DNA of 64,000 nt from Okapia johnstoni (Eukaryota > Chordata > Mammalia > Artiodactyla > Giraffidae), in contig CM044307.1 in NCBI GenBank assembly GCA_024291935.2, positions 93,811,461-93,875,460 of the forward strand. Reading direction: 5' to 3'. Shown piece by piece: positions 24,679 to 35,734 of the stretch. Made by a program: the position numbers and the translations under genes. Numbering within the stretch: position 1 is the first letter of the stretch; every line of letters begins with the position of its first letter. The notes below the pieces were generated by a model that saw only the letters and a list, made by a program, of their open reading frames with translations, had not been told where the DNA came from and searched no databases.

Positions 24679-25899
24679 TCAGTAGAAATGCATTGTGGAT
24701 TCTATTGTAAATGTTGCATTTGACAACATTATTTCTAAGTCCAGCTCCTAATGGTGGTCTTCTTTTGGCTGTTAATATCTCTTCTTTTGGCTGTTAATTT
24801 CCACTGGCTCTCATTATAGATGAAAGTAATTATCCATGGATATGTGAACTAATTGAAGAGCACCTTAATTTTAGTAAAAGATGAATTTTCAATAAAATTT
24901 ACTTTTTTACTAATTATAATTTTTAATATATTTGTTTTGACTGATAATATACTAAAGATTATTTTAATCATAATTCAATCCAGAAAAAAGGCTGTCATAC
25001 TTAATGGTCCCATAAAGTTTTTGAAAATTAAAAATATTATTTCTATACATTTTATTGAAGAGCATTTGACAGGTTGATATATAAAAGACTTTTAAGCATA
25101 ATACTATATTGTATTAAGATCAAATTAATTGGGGATTTGAGAATGAAAATGTAAGTTCAGAGAGAAAAAGAAATATGTAAGATTTCTGACTAGAAACAAG
25201 GAAAGCTTGTTCATATATTCTTCAAATTATTATGCTATTTGGATTCATATGACTCAGATTTAACATGATGGAACAATTTCTGTTTAAAAATGTCATTATT
25301 TAAAATCTACAACATGTTATATCTTTTGCAACCATTTATACATAAAATGAAATGTTTGGATGTTAACCCAGCAGTGTGAAGGGGTTGTCAGTAACTTAAA
25401 AAATTCTTTTATAGAGTGCAGGAAATACTGATGGCTTAGAATACAAATTGTCAAGTTTTATCTGGGCATTTTCCCCTCAAATCATCCTATTCAATATAAA
25501 TTCCTCTTGAAGAAGTCAGATGATGTGTAGGCCAATATCTCACTGTGTGACATAAATACATTCCTAACTCACCAAAATTAATCCAAAATTAATCCAAATT
25601 GATTTTATATCTACATTTAAATTTATATCTATTTAGCTACTCACTCCCCACATACTACTTTTTTTCCTCCCAATAACCTTCATAGAGAAAAAACAGTGAA
25701 AGCACTCTACCAACTCACAATCCTATAAAGCTACAAATCCTTAAGTTTTCTCCCCAGTATTTCATAGTCTTTCCAGAAGTCTCTCGTTTCTTCTGTGGGA
25801 ATTTTCCATTCTCTGACCCCTACAAGAAGCAGCAGGATATTGCTTTCTTTTCAAAAGGTTTACCTTTACTCATGTGGGTGTATCTGTATATCCATATAT
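24679..25899. other. Unassigned AT-rich intergenic DNA
   Basis: Very AT-rich, no gene or recognisable repeat. A direct repeat CCAAAATTAATCCAAAATTAATCC lies near 25575 (give or take), of no clear meaning. Confidence 0.45.
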
Positions 25900-25907
25900 A
25901 TGTCAAT

Positions 25908-26103
25908 GGGTTTCCATGGTGGCTCAGATGGTAAAGAATCTACCTGCAGTGCAAGAGACCTGGATTTGATCCCTGGGTTGGGAAGATCTCTTGGAAGAGG
26001 GCATGGCAACCCACTCCAGTAAATTGCCTGGACAGAGGAGCCTGGTGGGCTACAGTCCATGGGTTGCAAAGAGTGGGACACAACTGAGCAACTAAGTACA
26101 CAC
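25908..26103 (+). mobile_element. Bov-tA SINE, sense, 8-bp target-site duplication
   Basis: Head TTTCCATGGTGGCTCAGATG, body GATCCCTGGGTTGGGAAGAT, CTACAGTCCATGGGTTGC and end GGACACAACTGAGCAAC. Flanked by ATGTCAAT at 25900-25907 and 26104-26111. Confidence 0.93.
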
Positions 26104-26194
26104 ATGTCAATATATCCATTTAGCCATATATCTACATGTCAATCAATATACATTCAATGTTCTGTATATTTTCTCCACATTTCATGCCCCTTCA

Positions 26195-26923
26195 TGTTTC
26201 TGTTGTTAAGTAGGCTAAGTTGTTTTTGACTCTTTGCGACCCTGTGGACTGCAGCATGCCAGGCTTTCCTGTCCTTCACTATCTCCTGGAGTTTGCTCAA
26301 ACTCATGTCCATTAAGCCGGTGATGCCATCCAACCATCTCATCCTCTGTGCCCCCTTCTCCTCCTGCCCTCAATCTTTCCCAGCATCAGGGTCTTTTCCA
26401 ACGAGTTGGCTCTTCGAATCAGGTGGCCAAAGGATTGGAGCTTCAGCATCAGTCCTTCCAATGAATATTCAGAGTTGATTTCTTTAGAATTGACTGGTTT
26501 GATTTCCTTGCAGTCCAAAGGACTCTTATGAGTCTTCTTCGGCACCACAATTGAAAAGCATCAATTCTTTGGCACTCAGCCTTCTTTATGGTCCAACTCT
26601 CACATCCATACATGACTACTGGAAAAACCATATGACTATATGGACCTTTGTCGGCCAAGTGATGCCTCTGCTTTTTAATACACTGTCTAGGTTGGTCATA
26701 GCGTTTCTTCCAAGGAGCAAGCGTCTTTCTAATTTCATGGCTGCAGTCACTGTCCACAGTGATTTTGGAACCCAAGAAAATAAAATCTGTCACTGCTTCC
26801 ACTTTTTCCCGTTCTACTTGCCATGAAGTGATGGGACTGGATGCCATGGTCTTAGTTTTTTGAATGTTGATTTTTAAGCCATTTTTTTCACTGTCCTCTT
26901 TCACCCTCATCAAGAGGCTGTTT
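26195..26923 (-). mobile_element. BovB LINE 3' fragment, antisense, 11-bp target-site duplication
   Basis: Older antisense BovB (GACTCTTTGCGACCCTGTGG to CACCCTCATCAAGAGGCTG). Flanked by ATGCCCCTTCA at 26184-26194 and 26924-26934, a clean target-site duplication. Minus-strand frames 26913-26449 and 26548-26339 carry the ORF2 C-terminus with several frameshifts. Confidence 0.94.
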
Positions 26924-27141
26924 ATGCCCCTTCACAGGAAATTATTTAAAAATTTTTCTATGTATGTAAATTCATATGTACACACATACACATATTTAGT
27001 TGAGGCATTTTATACATCCAGGGGCATAGTATATATTCTGAGTCCCACCTCATTGTTAACTACAGCAAATTACAAAGTACTGAAACTGTGCAACTAAGAT
27101 TGGGACTTGCACTTATGTTCTTTTAACTGAGATCACACATC

Positions 27142-27605
27142 TGGTCTTAGGACTTAACGAAGCTCAGGTTTTTGATGTCTCACTGCAGAAAGTGATAGGT
27201 AAGAAGTGGATTTATTTAGAGAGCACAGTCCACAACAGAATGTGGCTCATGTCGGAAGGTGAGAGTGGCACCAGGGTATGGGGGTTGTCAGTTTTTATAG
27301 AAGTTAGTAATTTCATAGGCTAACAAATGGGAAAAACATTCTAACTATTTTGGGGAAAACGTGGGGAATTTCCAGGTGTTGGGCCACCATCCACTTATTG
27401 GCCTTCTTTGGTCAGCCTTGGAACTGTTTTGGTGGCTGTGAGTGTGTCATTTAGCTTGCAAATGTGTGCTAATGATCATATAGCTCAGGTCTAGTGGGAA
27501 TCTCGCCTGCTATCTTGGAACTACTTGGCTTTAACCATGTGTCCTGTGGCTGTAACTTTGTAAAGGTTGTGCCCTGCTCTCTTCCCTCATGTTTCAGTAC
27601 CATAC
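27142..27605. mobile_element. LTR-like block of an endogenous retrovirus
   Basis: Recognisable LTR-type sequence: ACGAAGCTCAGGTTTTTGAT at the left, TTTTTATAGAAGTTAGTAAT, a GGGCCACCATCCACTTATTGG segment, and CTTGGAACTACTTGGCTTTA at the right. No internal retroviral genes are attached, so it looks like a solo LTR. Exact ends and target-site duplication were not resolved. Confidence 0.5.
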
Positions 27606-27619
27606 TGGATTTAACCATA

Positions 27620-28010
27620 TCCATATTGGTGGTCATGTGAGAGATTTTCAGTGTTTAGTGTCTGTTACAATGTTGCAAAGACAGTTCTTGTGAATACATC
27701 TTCTTGCTCATATTTCATTATTTCTCAAAGATAGGTTCCTAGAGGTGGGATTATTTGCTCAAAGACTACATACTTTAACTTTTAATGGATGTTGTACTCC
27801 CAAAACTGTGCTGTTTTACATTCAGATAACAATAGGAAAAATATGTGTTTCTTTATATTTTCATAAAAATGAATATAATCAATTTTTGTAATATTTTGCC
27901 AATCAGATAGGCAAAGAATGACTTCTTATGGAAATTTTAATTTGCATTTTTCTGACTTCTGCTACATTACTCTATGAAAAGTGGCATGCACTTAATTTGA
28001 GCTCTGAGAA
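27620..28010 (-). repeat. Ancient LINE-like remnant, antisense
   Basis: AGGTTCCTAGAGGTGGGATTATTTGCTCAAAG and GCCAATCAGATAGGCAAAGAATG follow a pattern seen in old antisense L1 copies. Diverged; family uncertain. Confidence 0.4.
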
Positions 28011-28637
28011 TGTTAACTTCTAGTCTTCCCCTAGGCCATATTTATCTGCTCAGTGTTATTTGGATTTGGTTTTTGATTTCCCTCTGACTCCTAAAAAATG
28101 TATTTTTCAGTTTCTTTTTTTGGATATTTTCCTCTTTTCTATTTTTGTCTTCATCTTTCTTGATAAACTATACAGAGAGGTCTTCCTCAAGCCTGCTTGC
28201 TTTCACCTCAAGCAGCTGACTTTCTTAACATAGATAGCTGGATATTGCTTCTGGTAAGAACACAAACCTAGGATACCCTCTGAAGGGCCAGAGGAATAAT
28301 CATCTCACCTTCTATTTCCATTCCTCCTGCTTTTGGTTAGTTTCTAACACTTTTGTTATTAAGTGTGAGAAAAGTTATTTTCTTCTTTATATTAAGGTGG
28401 TGTTTTTGAAACTTTTCCAGTAAATTGCTTTTATAAGCAGAGAGGAGTGAACTTGAAAATAATGATTAGTTTTCTTATTCCAAGCCACTGAGTAAAATTG
28501 AAGGTACAGGGAAATTTGCTATTTGATTTTCAGTTCTTTTACTCTATGACAAAAATATCTTGGTTCAGAAGCATTGCATTAAGTTGGATGACCAAAATCA
28601 TGATTAATTCAATCCAATTTTACAAGAATATATATAT
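28011..28637. other. Unassigned intergenic DNA
   Basis: No gene or recognisable repeat seen. Confidence 0.45.
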
Positions 28638-29205
28638 TGCATGTGTTAGTTTTTCAGTTGTGTATGACCCTTTGTGACCCCATGGACTAGAGCCCGCCAG
28701 GCTCCTCTGTCCATGCAATTTTCCAGGCAAGATTACTAAAGTGGGCTGTCATTCCCTACTCCAAGGGATCTTCCTATCAGGAGAGTGTGTAATTTCCTCG
28801 GTTCTGTCTTGCCACAGCAAAGATTAGAAACAGTGGATAGTGTTACAGTTCAGTTACAGCTCAGAGTTTTATTCAGCAAGCAAAGGGTGGACTGACCCCA
28901 AAGGAGAGATCCCAATCCATCTTGGCTTCCTTCTTTTATACATTTGTCTCCTCCCCGCTTTGAGCCTGCCCTATGAAAATTGGGCTGGCCAAGCAGGTGG
29001 CGTGTTTGTTTCACCTGAAGTTCTCACTCCGATCCTTGGATTTTCTTTTGTTCCATTTTCGCAGGCTTTTCTCTTTCTTTGTCTTTTAGCGACCACCATT
29101 TTGGACTCCTTTTTCCTATTCTAACTACCTAATATTCTCAAGCCAGGGATTGGACCCAGGTCTCCTGCATTGCAGGCAGATTTTTTACTGTCTGAGCCTT
29201 CAGTG
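28638..29205 (-). mobile_element. Bov-tA SINE, antisense, split by an LTR
   Basis: The left part (28638-28783) runs from GTTAGTTTTTCAGTTGTGTA to GGGATCTTCCTATCAGG. The right part (29143-29205) resumes at GCCAGGGATTGGACCCAGG and ends in the tRNA-derived head. Together they make one near-complete antisense SINE with about 360 bases inserted. Confidence 0.85.
28784..29142 (+). mobile_element. Solo LTR inserted in a SINE
   Basis: An insertion that begins TGTGTAATTTCCTC (28786-28799), includes CAGAGTTTTATTCAGCAAGC and CGACCACCATTTTGGACTCC, and ends near CTAATATTCTCA. The TG...CA ends, the size (about 355 bases) and the sequence pattern fit a bovine class II ERV LTR. The SINE sequence around CAGG on both sides suggests a short, now imperfect, target-site duplication. 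The open frame at 28840-29124 is an LTR artefact. Confidence 0.65.
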
Positions 29206-29317
29206 AAATGTTTTATTCAGTAATTATATAAGATCTAGGGGGAAATTCTGACTTTTGCCCTAGTATATCCCTGGAAAGAGTTGCAGGGATCTCCACTGGT
29301 CCTGAGAACCATTAATC

Positions 29318-29492
29318 TAGAACAATGGCTCTCCATCTGCCTGAACAGGAGAATCATTTGGTTACTCTCAGCCTCAGCCCAAGATTTTGATTTAGTTAGT
29401 TTGATGGAGGCCTGGCCATCGGTATTTTATCAAAACTCCCCTGGTGGTTTTAGCATGCAGCCAGAGTTCAAGATCAGTGCTGTAGAATATAG
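29318..29492. mobile_element. MER5-like (hAT-Charlie) DNA transposon remnant
   Basis: AACAATGGCTCTCCATCTGC, GGAGAATCATTTGGTTA, CAAAACTCCCCTGGTGG and AGTTCAAGATCAGTGCTGT follow the MER5A/B order (CAGTGGTTCTCAA-type start). Old and diverged. Confidence 0.55.
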
Positions 29493-30104
29493 CATGGTGT
29501 CTTCTGCATCGTAGACACTCACAATATATTTGGGGATTATATTGAGAAACTTGCAAGCACAACAATATTTAAAAGGCATGTAAATTACATAATACAATAT
29601 TAGGACATACTGTATAGACTAGGATTATTTTGTGTGGAGAATGAGCCAGAGCGATTTTAGTCTTTCTTGGATTGCAGACACCAGAATTGTGTTTTGAAAC
29701 ATCATTTTTGTTAGGTGAACACCACTGGTACTCATCTATCTGTCTATCTATCTATGCATGTTTATATAGGTAAAAAAAACAGAGCTGAATATTTAAAGAG
29801 TGAAATGCTTGTTCATATGCATTTTCACATAGCTTACATTAAAAAATGAATCCGTATTAAAAGATGCTTTTCCTAAGTCATTGCAGAACTCCCTCTGACT
29901 TCTCCTGAGACCATTCATTTCAGAGGATAAGTCACTGGAAATAGACTATGGGGGAAGAAGAGGGAGGGCAAAGGATAGCTTTAGAATTTACTAGTTGTAT
30001 AGTTTTTCTCCAACTCTTCAAGTATGAGAGGGGGCGGAATTGTTATTGGGTTCTCCTTGACAGAGGGAGTTGAGTTCTGGCTTTATTATTATTTTTAAAT
30101 CAAA
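29493..30104. other. Unassigned intergenic DNA with short (CTAT)n
   Basis: No gene seen. A short tetranucleotide repeat (CTATCTGTCTATCTATCTAT) lies at 29735-29755. Confidence 0.45.
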
Positions 30105-30344
30105 AGATAATTAGACTGTATTATAAACCTAAACATAAAAGGCAAACTATAAAACCTCTAGATAAAATCATAGGAGAAAATTGTAGCCATCAGATGTGCA
30201 AAAATTTCATAGGTAAGACATTAAAAGCACCAATCATAAGATTTTTAAAATGATAAAGCAGACCTCATTAAAATAGAAACTTCTGATCTTCAAAAGATAT
30301 TTTTGAGTAAAATGAAAAAATAAGCCATGGATTCAGAGGTAATA
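30105..30344 (+). repeat. Old L1 ORF2 3' region, sense (segment 1 of 3)
   Basis: Sense L1 text encoding the segment around KLLDKIIGEN and ending AAGCCATGGATTCAGAGGTAATA. The next L1 bases (TTTACAATATG) are found at 33966, after the BovB insertion, so the junction is exact. Confidence 0.8.
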
Positions 30345-30374
30345 CGGTGGCTGCGACAGTCCGTGCAGAAGTGT

Positions 30375-30534
30375 GGCCGAGAGAAGCTACCCCGGGCTGG
30401 AGGCCGGTGACAGCGGCCGAGAGGAGCTACCTCAGTCCGGAGGCTGGGGGCGGAGGCCGAGAGGAGCTACCCTGCACCTGAGGCCGGGGGTGGCGGCCGA
30501 GAGAAGTCACCCCAGGTCCAAGGAGCGGCGGCTG
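30375..30534 (+). repeat. Exact-period 40-bp tandem repeat in BovB 5' end
   Basis: GGCCGAGAG recurs at 30375, 30415, 30455 and 30495, an exact 40-base spacing; a degraded fifth start (GGCTGAGAG) is at 30549. Units share GAGCTACC and GGCCGG blocks and are CpG-rich. This is the promoter-proximal part of the element. Confidence 0.93.
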
Positions 30535-30811
30535 TGTGGGCACAGGAGGGCTGAGAGGAGTTACTTCACATTCAAGGTCAGGAGGGGCCGTCGTGAGTAG
30601 ATACCCCTTGTCCAAGGTAAGGAGCAATGGCTTCACTTTGCTGGAGCAGCCGTGAAGAGATACCACACTCCAAAGATAAGAGAAACCCAAGTAAGACGGT
30701 AGGTGTTGTGAGAGGGCATCAGAGGGCAGACACACTGAAACTATAATCACAGAAAACTAGCTAATCTGATCACATGGACCACAGCATTGTCTATCTCAGT
30801 GAAACTAAGCC

Positions 30812-33800
30812 ATGCCATGTGGGGCCACCCAAGACGGGGGTGGAGAGGGGGTAATGGTGGAGAGGTCTGACAGAATGTGGTCCACTGGAGAAAAGCACGG
30901 CAAACCACTTCAGTATTCTTCCATTGAGAACCCCATGAATAGTATGAAAAGGCAAAAAGATAGGACACTGAAAGATGAACTCCCCACGTTTGTAGGAGCC
31001 CAATATGCTACTGGAGATCAGTGGAGAAATAACTCCAGAAAGCATGATGGGATGGAGCCAAAGCAAAAACGATACCCAGCTGTTGATGTGACTGGTGATA
31101 GAAGCAAAGTCTGATGCTGTAAAGAGCAATATTGCATAGGAACCTGGAATGTTAGGTCCACGAATCAAGGCAAATGGGAAGTGGTCAAACAGGAGATGGC
31201 AAGAGCGAACGTCAACATTCTAGGAATCAGCGAACTAAGATGGACTGGAATGGGTGAATTTAACTCAAATGACCATTATATCTACTACTGTGGGCAGGAA
31301 TCCCTTAGAAGAAATGGCGTAGCCATCACGGTCAACAAAAGAGTCTGAAATGCAGTACTTGGATGCGATCTCAAAAATGACAGAATGATCTCTGTTTGTT
31401 TCCTAGGCAAACCATTCAATATCACGGTAATCCAAGTCTATGCCCTGACCAGTAATGCTGAAGAAGCTGAACTTAAACTGTTCTATGATAACCTACAAGA
31501 CCTTCTATAACTAACACCCAAAAAAGATGTCCTTTTCATTATAGGGGACTGGAATGCAAAAGTAGGAAGTCAGGAAACACCTGGCATAACAGGCAAATTT
31601 GGCCTTGGAGTACAGAATGAAGCAGGGCAAAGGCTAAGAGAGTTTTGCCAAGAGAATGCACTGGTCATAGCAAACACCCTCTTCCAAAAACACAAGAAAA
31701 GACTCTACACATGGACATCACCAGATGGTCAATACCGAAATCAGATTGATTATATTCTTTGCAGCCAAAGATGGAGAAGCTCTATACAGTCAGCCAAAAC
31801 AAGACCAGGAGCAGACTGTGGCTCAGATCATGAACTCTTTATTGCCAAATTCAGACTTAAATTGAAGAAAGCAGGGAAAACCACTAGACCATTCAGGTAT
31901 GACCTAAATCAAATCCCTTATGATTATGCAGTGGAAGTGAGAATTAGATTTAAGGGACTAGATCTGATAGACAGAGTCCCTCATAAACTATGAACAGAGG
32001 TTCATGACATTGTATAGGAGACAGGGATCAAGCCCATCCCCATGGAAAAGAAATGCAAAAAAGCAAAATGGCTGCCCAAGAAGGCCTTACAAATAGCTGG
32101 GAAAAGAAGAGAAGCAAAAAGCAAAGGAGAAAAGGAAAGATATTCCCATCTGAATGCAGAGTTCCAAAGAATAGCCAGGAGAGATAAGAAAACCTTCCTC
32201 AGTGATCAATGCAAAGAAATAGAGGAAAACAACAGAATGGGAAAGACTAGAGATCTCTTCAAGAAAATTAGAGATACCAAGGGAACATTTCATGCAAAGA
32301 TGGGCTCAATAAAGGACAGAAATGGTATGGACCTAACAGAAGCAGAAGATATTAAGAAGAGGTGGCAAGAATACACAGAAGAACTGTACAAAAAAGATCT
32401 TCACGACCCAGATAGTCACGATGGTGTGATCACTCACCTAGAGCCAGACATCCTGGAATGTGAAGTCAAGTGGGCCTTAGAAAGCATCACTACGAACAAA
32501 GCTAGTGGAGGTGATGGAATTCCAGTTGTGCTATTTCAAATCCTGAAAGATGATGCTGTGAAAGTGCTGCATTCGATATGCCAGCAAATCTGGAAAACTC
32601 AGCAGTGGCCTCAGGACTGGAAAAGTTCAGTTTTCATTCCAATCCCAAAGAAAGGCAATGCCAAAGAATGCTCAAACTACCGTACAATTGCACTCATCTC
32701 ACACACTAGTAAAGTAATGCTCAAAATTCTCCAAGACAGGCTTCAACAATACGTGAACCGTGAACTTCCAGATGTTCAAGCTGGTTTTAGAAAAGGCAAA
32801 GAAACCTGAGATCAAATCGCCAACATCTGCTGGATCATCAAAAAAGCAAGAGAGTTCCAGAAAAACATCTATTTCTGCTTTATTGACTATGCCAAAGCCT
32901 TTGACTGTGTGGATCACAATAAATTGTGGAAAATTCTGAAAGAGATGGGATTATCAGACCATCTGACCTGTATCTTGAGAAACCTGTATGCAGATCAGGA
33001 AGGCATAGTTAGAGTTGGACATGGAACAACAGACTGGTTCCAAATAGGAAAAGGAGTACATCAAGGCTGTATATTGTCACCCTGCTTATTTAACTACTAT
33101 GCAGAGTACATCAGGAGAAACACTGGGCTGGAAGAAACACAAGCTGGAATCAAGATTGCCGGGAGAAATATCGATAACCTCAGATATGCAGTTGACACCA
33201 CCCTTATGGCAGAAAGTGAAGAAGAACTAAAGAGCCTCTTGATGAAAGTGAAAGAGGAGAGTGAAAAAGTTGGCTTAAAGCTCAACGTTCAGAAAACTAA
33301 GATCATGGCATCTGGTACCATCACTTCATGGCAAATAGATGGGGAAACAGTGGAAACAGTGTCAAACTTTATTTTTTTGGGCTCCTAAATCACTGCTAAA
33401 GGTGATTGCTGCCATGAAATTAAAAGGCGCTTACTCCTTGGAAGGAAGGTTATGACCAACCTAGATAGCATATTTAAAAGCAGAGACGTTACTTTGCCAA
33501 CAAAGGTCTGTCTAGTCAAGGCTATGGTTTTTCCAGTGGTCATGTATGGATATGAGAGTTGGACGGTGAAGAAAGTTGAGCACCGAAGAATTGATGCTTT
33601 TGAGCTGTGGTGTTGGAGAAGACTCTTGAGAGTCCCTTGGACTGCAAGGAGATCCATCCAGTCCATCCTAAAGGAGATCAGTCCTGGGTGTTGATTGGAA
33701 GGACGGATGTTGAAGCTGAAACTCCAATACTTTGGCCACCTCATGCAAAGAGTTGACTCATTGGAAAAGACCCTAATGCTGGGAAGGATTGGGGGCAGGA

Positions 33801-33955
33801 GGAGAAGGGGACAACAGAGGTTGAGATGGTTGGAAGGCATCACTGACTCGATGGACATGGCTTTGGGTAAACTCCGGGAGTTGGTGATGGACAGGGAGGC
33901 CTGGTGTGCTGCGATTCATGGGGTCGCAAAGATTCGGACATGACTGAGCAACTGA
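30812..33955 (+). pseudogene. BovB ORF2 (endonuclease and reverse transcriptase), single frame with nonsense codons only
   Basis: The whole coding region lies in one frame with no net frameshift. Endonuclease landmarks are GTWNVRS (about 31139), ILGISELRW, IIGDWNAKVG (about 31540) and GSDHEL. Reverse-transcriptase landmarks are FIDYAKAFD (32879-32905), QGCILSPCLFN and, for the catalytic motif, YAVD at 33185-33196, in which the first Asp of YADD is Val. The C-terminal part has [15 protein letters not shown]. Premature stops are at 31112, 31346, 31508, 31991, 32015, 32807, 33386, 33692 and 33941; several are C-to-T changes consistent with CpG decay. In an active element this protein nicks target DNA and primes reverse transcription; this copy cannot. 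The true start codon is uncertain. Confidence 0.93.
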
Positions 33956-33965
33956 ACTGAACTGA

Positions 33966-34338
33966 TTTACAATATGTCTACCTGACAAAGACTTTTATCC
34001 AGAATACATAAACTCGATAAGACAAACAATCCAGTTAAAAAATGAGCAAAAGATTTAATCAGACACTGCCTAAAAGAAGTTACATGAAGGTTAATAAGGA
34101 CATGAAAAGATTTCAACTCTACATGTTATCAGGGAAATGCAGCTTAGAACCACGTATTTATGGCTATATACCCACTGCAATGACTAAAATTAAAAAGACT
34201 AAGCAAGTGTTAGTAAGAATATGGAACAACTGGAACTCTCATGTGTTGCTGGTAGGAATGAGAAGTAGTCTCACACATCCTTACAAAGTGAAATATGTAC
34301 CTATTGCTTGATTCTAGGAACCAATCCACTTCTAGGTA
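33966..34338 (+). repeat. Old L1 ORF2 end/3' part, sense (segment 2 of 3)
   Basis: Resumes the L1 at TTTACAATATGTCTACCTGA, through TCCAGAATACATAAACTCG, GACATGAAAAGATTTCAAC and ATGTGTTGCTGGTAGGAATG, to CCACTTCTAGGTAT. It is then split again by the chimeric BovB element. Confidence 0.85.
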
Positions 34339-35734
34339 TTTCAGTTCAGTTCAGTCGCTCAGTCGTGTCCGACTCTTTGCGACCCCCTTGGGCAGGGGTT
34401 TTCCTCAATAGTTGCAGTGTGCGGTGGGGCTCTTCTCCAGATGTGGTGTGTGGGTTCCTCTCTAGTTATGGCAAGCTGCACTTCTCTAATTGTTCTGTGT
34501 GTGCTCCTCTCTTGTGCCTGGGCTCCTTTCTTGTGGTGGCGTGGTGCTCCTCTCTAGTACTGCTTTGGTCTTATCTTGATTTGCTGTGAGAGCTCCTCTT
34601 GAATTGAGGCAGAGGACTCAGAGCTCCTCTTGAGTTCTGGTGGTGCCTCCTCTCGAGTTGCAGCAGGGGAATTGGGCTCCTTTCAAGCTGCAGCAGGGAC
34701 CTCGGGGTTCCTCTCATGTTGCAGCAGTGAACTCAGAGTTCCTCTCTAGTGGAGGCAGATACTCGATGTTCCTCTCAAGTACAGGGCCCAACTCGGAGTT
34801 CTTCTTGATCTTCTATGGAAGGCTCCTTATGAGTTGAGGCAGGGTACTCAGAGCTCCTCTCAAGTAGTGGTGATGCGCCCTCTCTAGTTGTGGTGGATTG
34901 TCTCCGTGGACTGGGGAATCCTCTCTGCTTTTGGCACTGGGGTCTCCTCACTAGTTTCTCACGGGATTGCTCCTCTATAATTTTGAGAGGCTCCTCACCA
35001 GTTACTTCAGTGGGCTTATCTATATTTGCAGCAGAGTGATTCCTTTTTTTTCTTTTTTCTTTTTTGTACAGTTCTTCTGTGTGTTCTTGCCACCTCTTCT
35101 TAATATATTCTGCTTCTGTTAGGTCCATACCATTTCTGTCCTTTATCGAGCCCATCTTTGCATGAAATGTTCGCTTGGTATCTCTAATTTGCTTGAAGAG
35201 ATCTCTAGCCTTTCCCATTCTGCTGTTTTCCTCTATTTCTTTGCATTGATCGCTGAGGAAGGCTTTCTTATCTCTCCTGGCTATTCTTTGGAACTCTGCA
35301 TTCAGATGGGAATATCTTTCCTTTTCTCCTTTGCTTTTTGCTTCTCTTCTTTTCCCAGCTATTTGTAAGGCCTTCTTGGACAGCCATTTTGCTTTTTCGC
35401 ATTTCTTTTCCATGGGGATGGTCTTGATCCCTGTCTCCTGTACAATGTCATGAACCTCTGTCCATAGTTCATCAGGCACTCTGTCTATCAGATCTAGTCC
35501 CTTAAATCTATTTCTCACTTCCACTGTATAATCATAAGGGATTTGATTTAGGTTATACCTGAATGGTCTAGTGGTTTTCCCTACTTTCTTCAATTTAAGT
35601 CTGAATTTGGCAATAAGGAGTTCATGATCTGAGCCACAGTCTGCTCCCAGTCTTGTTTTTGCTGACTGTATAGAGCTTCTCCATCTTTGGCTGCAAAGAA
35701 TATAATCAATCTGATTTCAGTGTTGACCATCTGG
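34339..35734 (-). mobile_element. Chimeric BovB with internal satellite-like array, nested in L1
   Basis: Read on the minus strand: BovB endonuclease/RT-junction sequence (35734-35061), then an A-rich junction, then a degenerate 30-31-bp tandem array (about 35045-34387), then the last 48 bases of BovB with its tail (34386-34339). L1 stops at 34338 and resumes at 35735, so the whole composite behaves as one insertion. The minus-strand frame 35593-34775 stays open for 272 residues across the BovB/array junction (KKRWQEHTEELYKKEKRKKR). No target-site duplication is evident. Confidence 0.85.
34387..35045 (-). repeat. Degenerate 30-31-bp tandem array, satellite-like
   Basis: On the + strand the core CTCCT/TTCCT of each unit begins at 34593, 34624, 34647, 34677, 34708, 34739, 34769, 34799, 34823 and 34854. 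Spacings are 31, 23, 30, 31, 31, 30, 30, 24 and 31. Units read like GTTCCTCTCAAGTTGCAGCAG with ACTCGG joints. The unit length and the CTCGAGAGGAA-type minus-strand text resemble the 31-bp (and 23-bp) subrepeats described for bovine centromeric satellites; this identification is from memory and needs a search. Confidence 0.8.

Larger units (their letters stand above)
30345..33965 (+). mobile_element. Near-full-length BovB LINE inserted in L1
   Basis: A 3.6-kb BovB with all parts: GC-rich 5' repeats, leader, APE-type endonuclease, reverse transcriptase, C-terminal domain and a TGAACTGAACTGA end. It splits an old sense L1 between AATA and TTTA with no obvious loss of L1 sequence and no visible target-site duplication. 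Unlike the other copies it keeps the extreme 5' end, which most reverse-transcribed LINE copies lose. RTE LINEs of this family were acquired by ruminants by horizontal transfer, with related copies in squamate reptiles (established). Confidence 0.95.

Noticed and set aside
28840..29124. 94-residue frame
   Set aside because: It lies wholly inside the LTR-like insertion and shows no retroviral or cellular protein motif.
30373..30750. GC-rich short frames on both strands
   Set aside because: They cover the BovB 40-bp 5' repeats and leader, not a separate gene.
34387..35045. Possible CRISPR-like array because of regularly spaced repeats
   Set aside because: Units are contiguous and degenerate with no unique spacers, and the context is a vertebrate genome.
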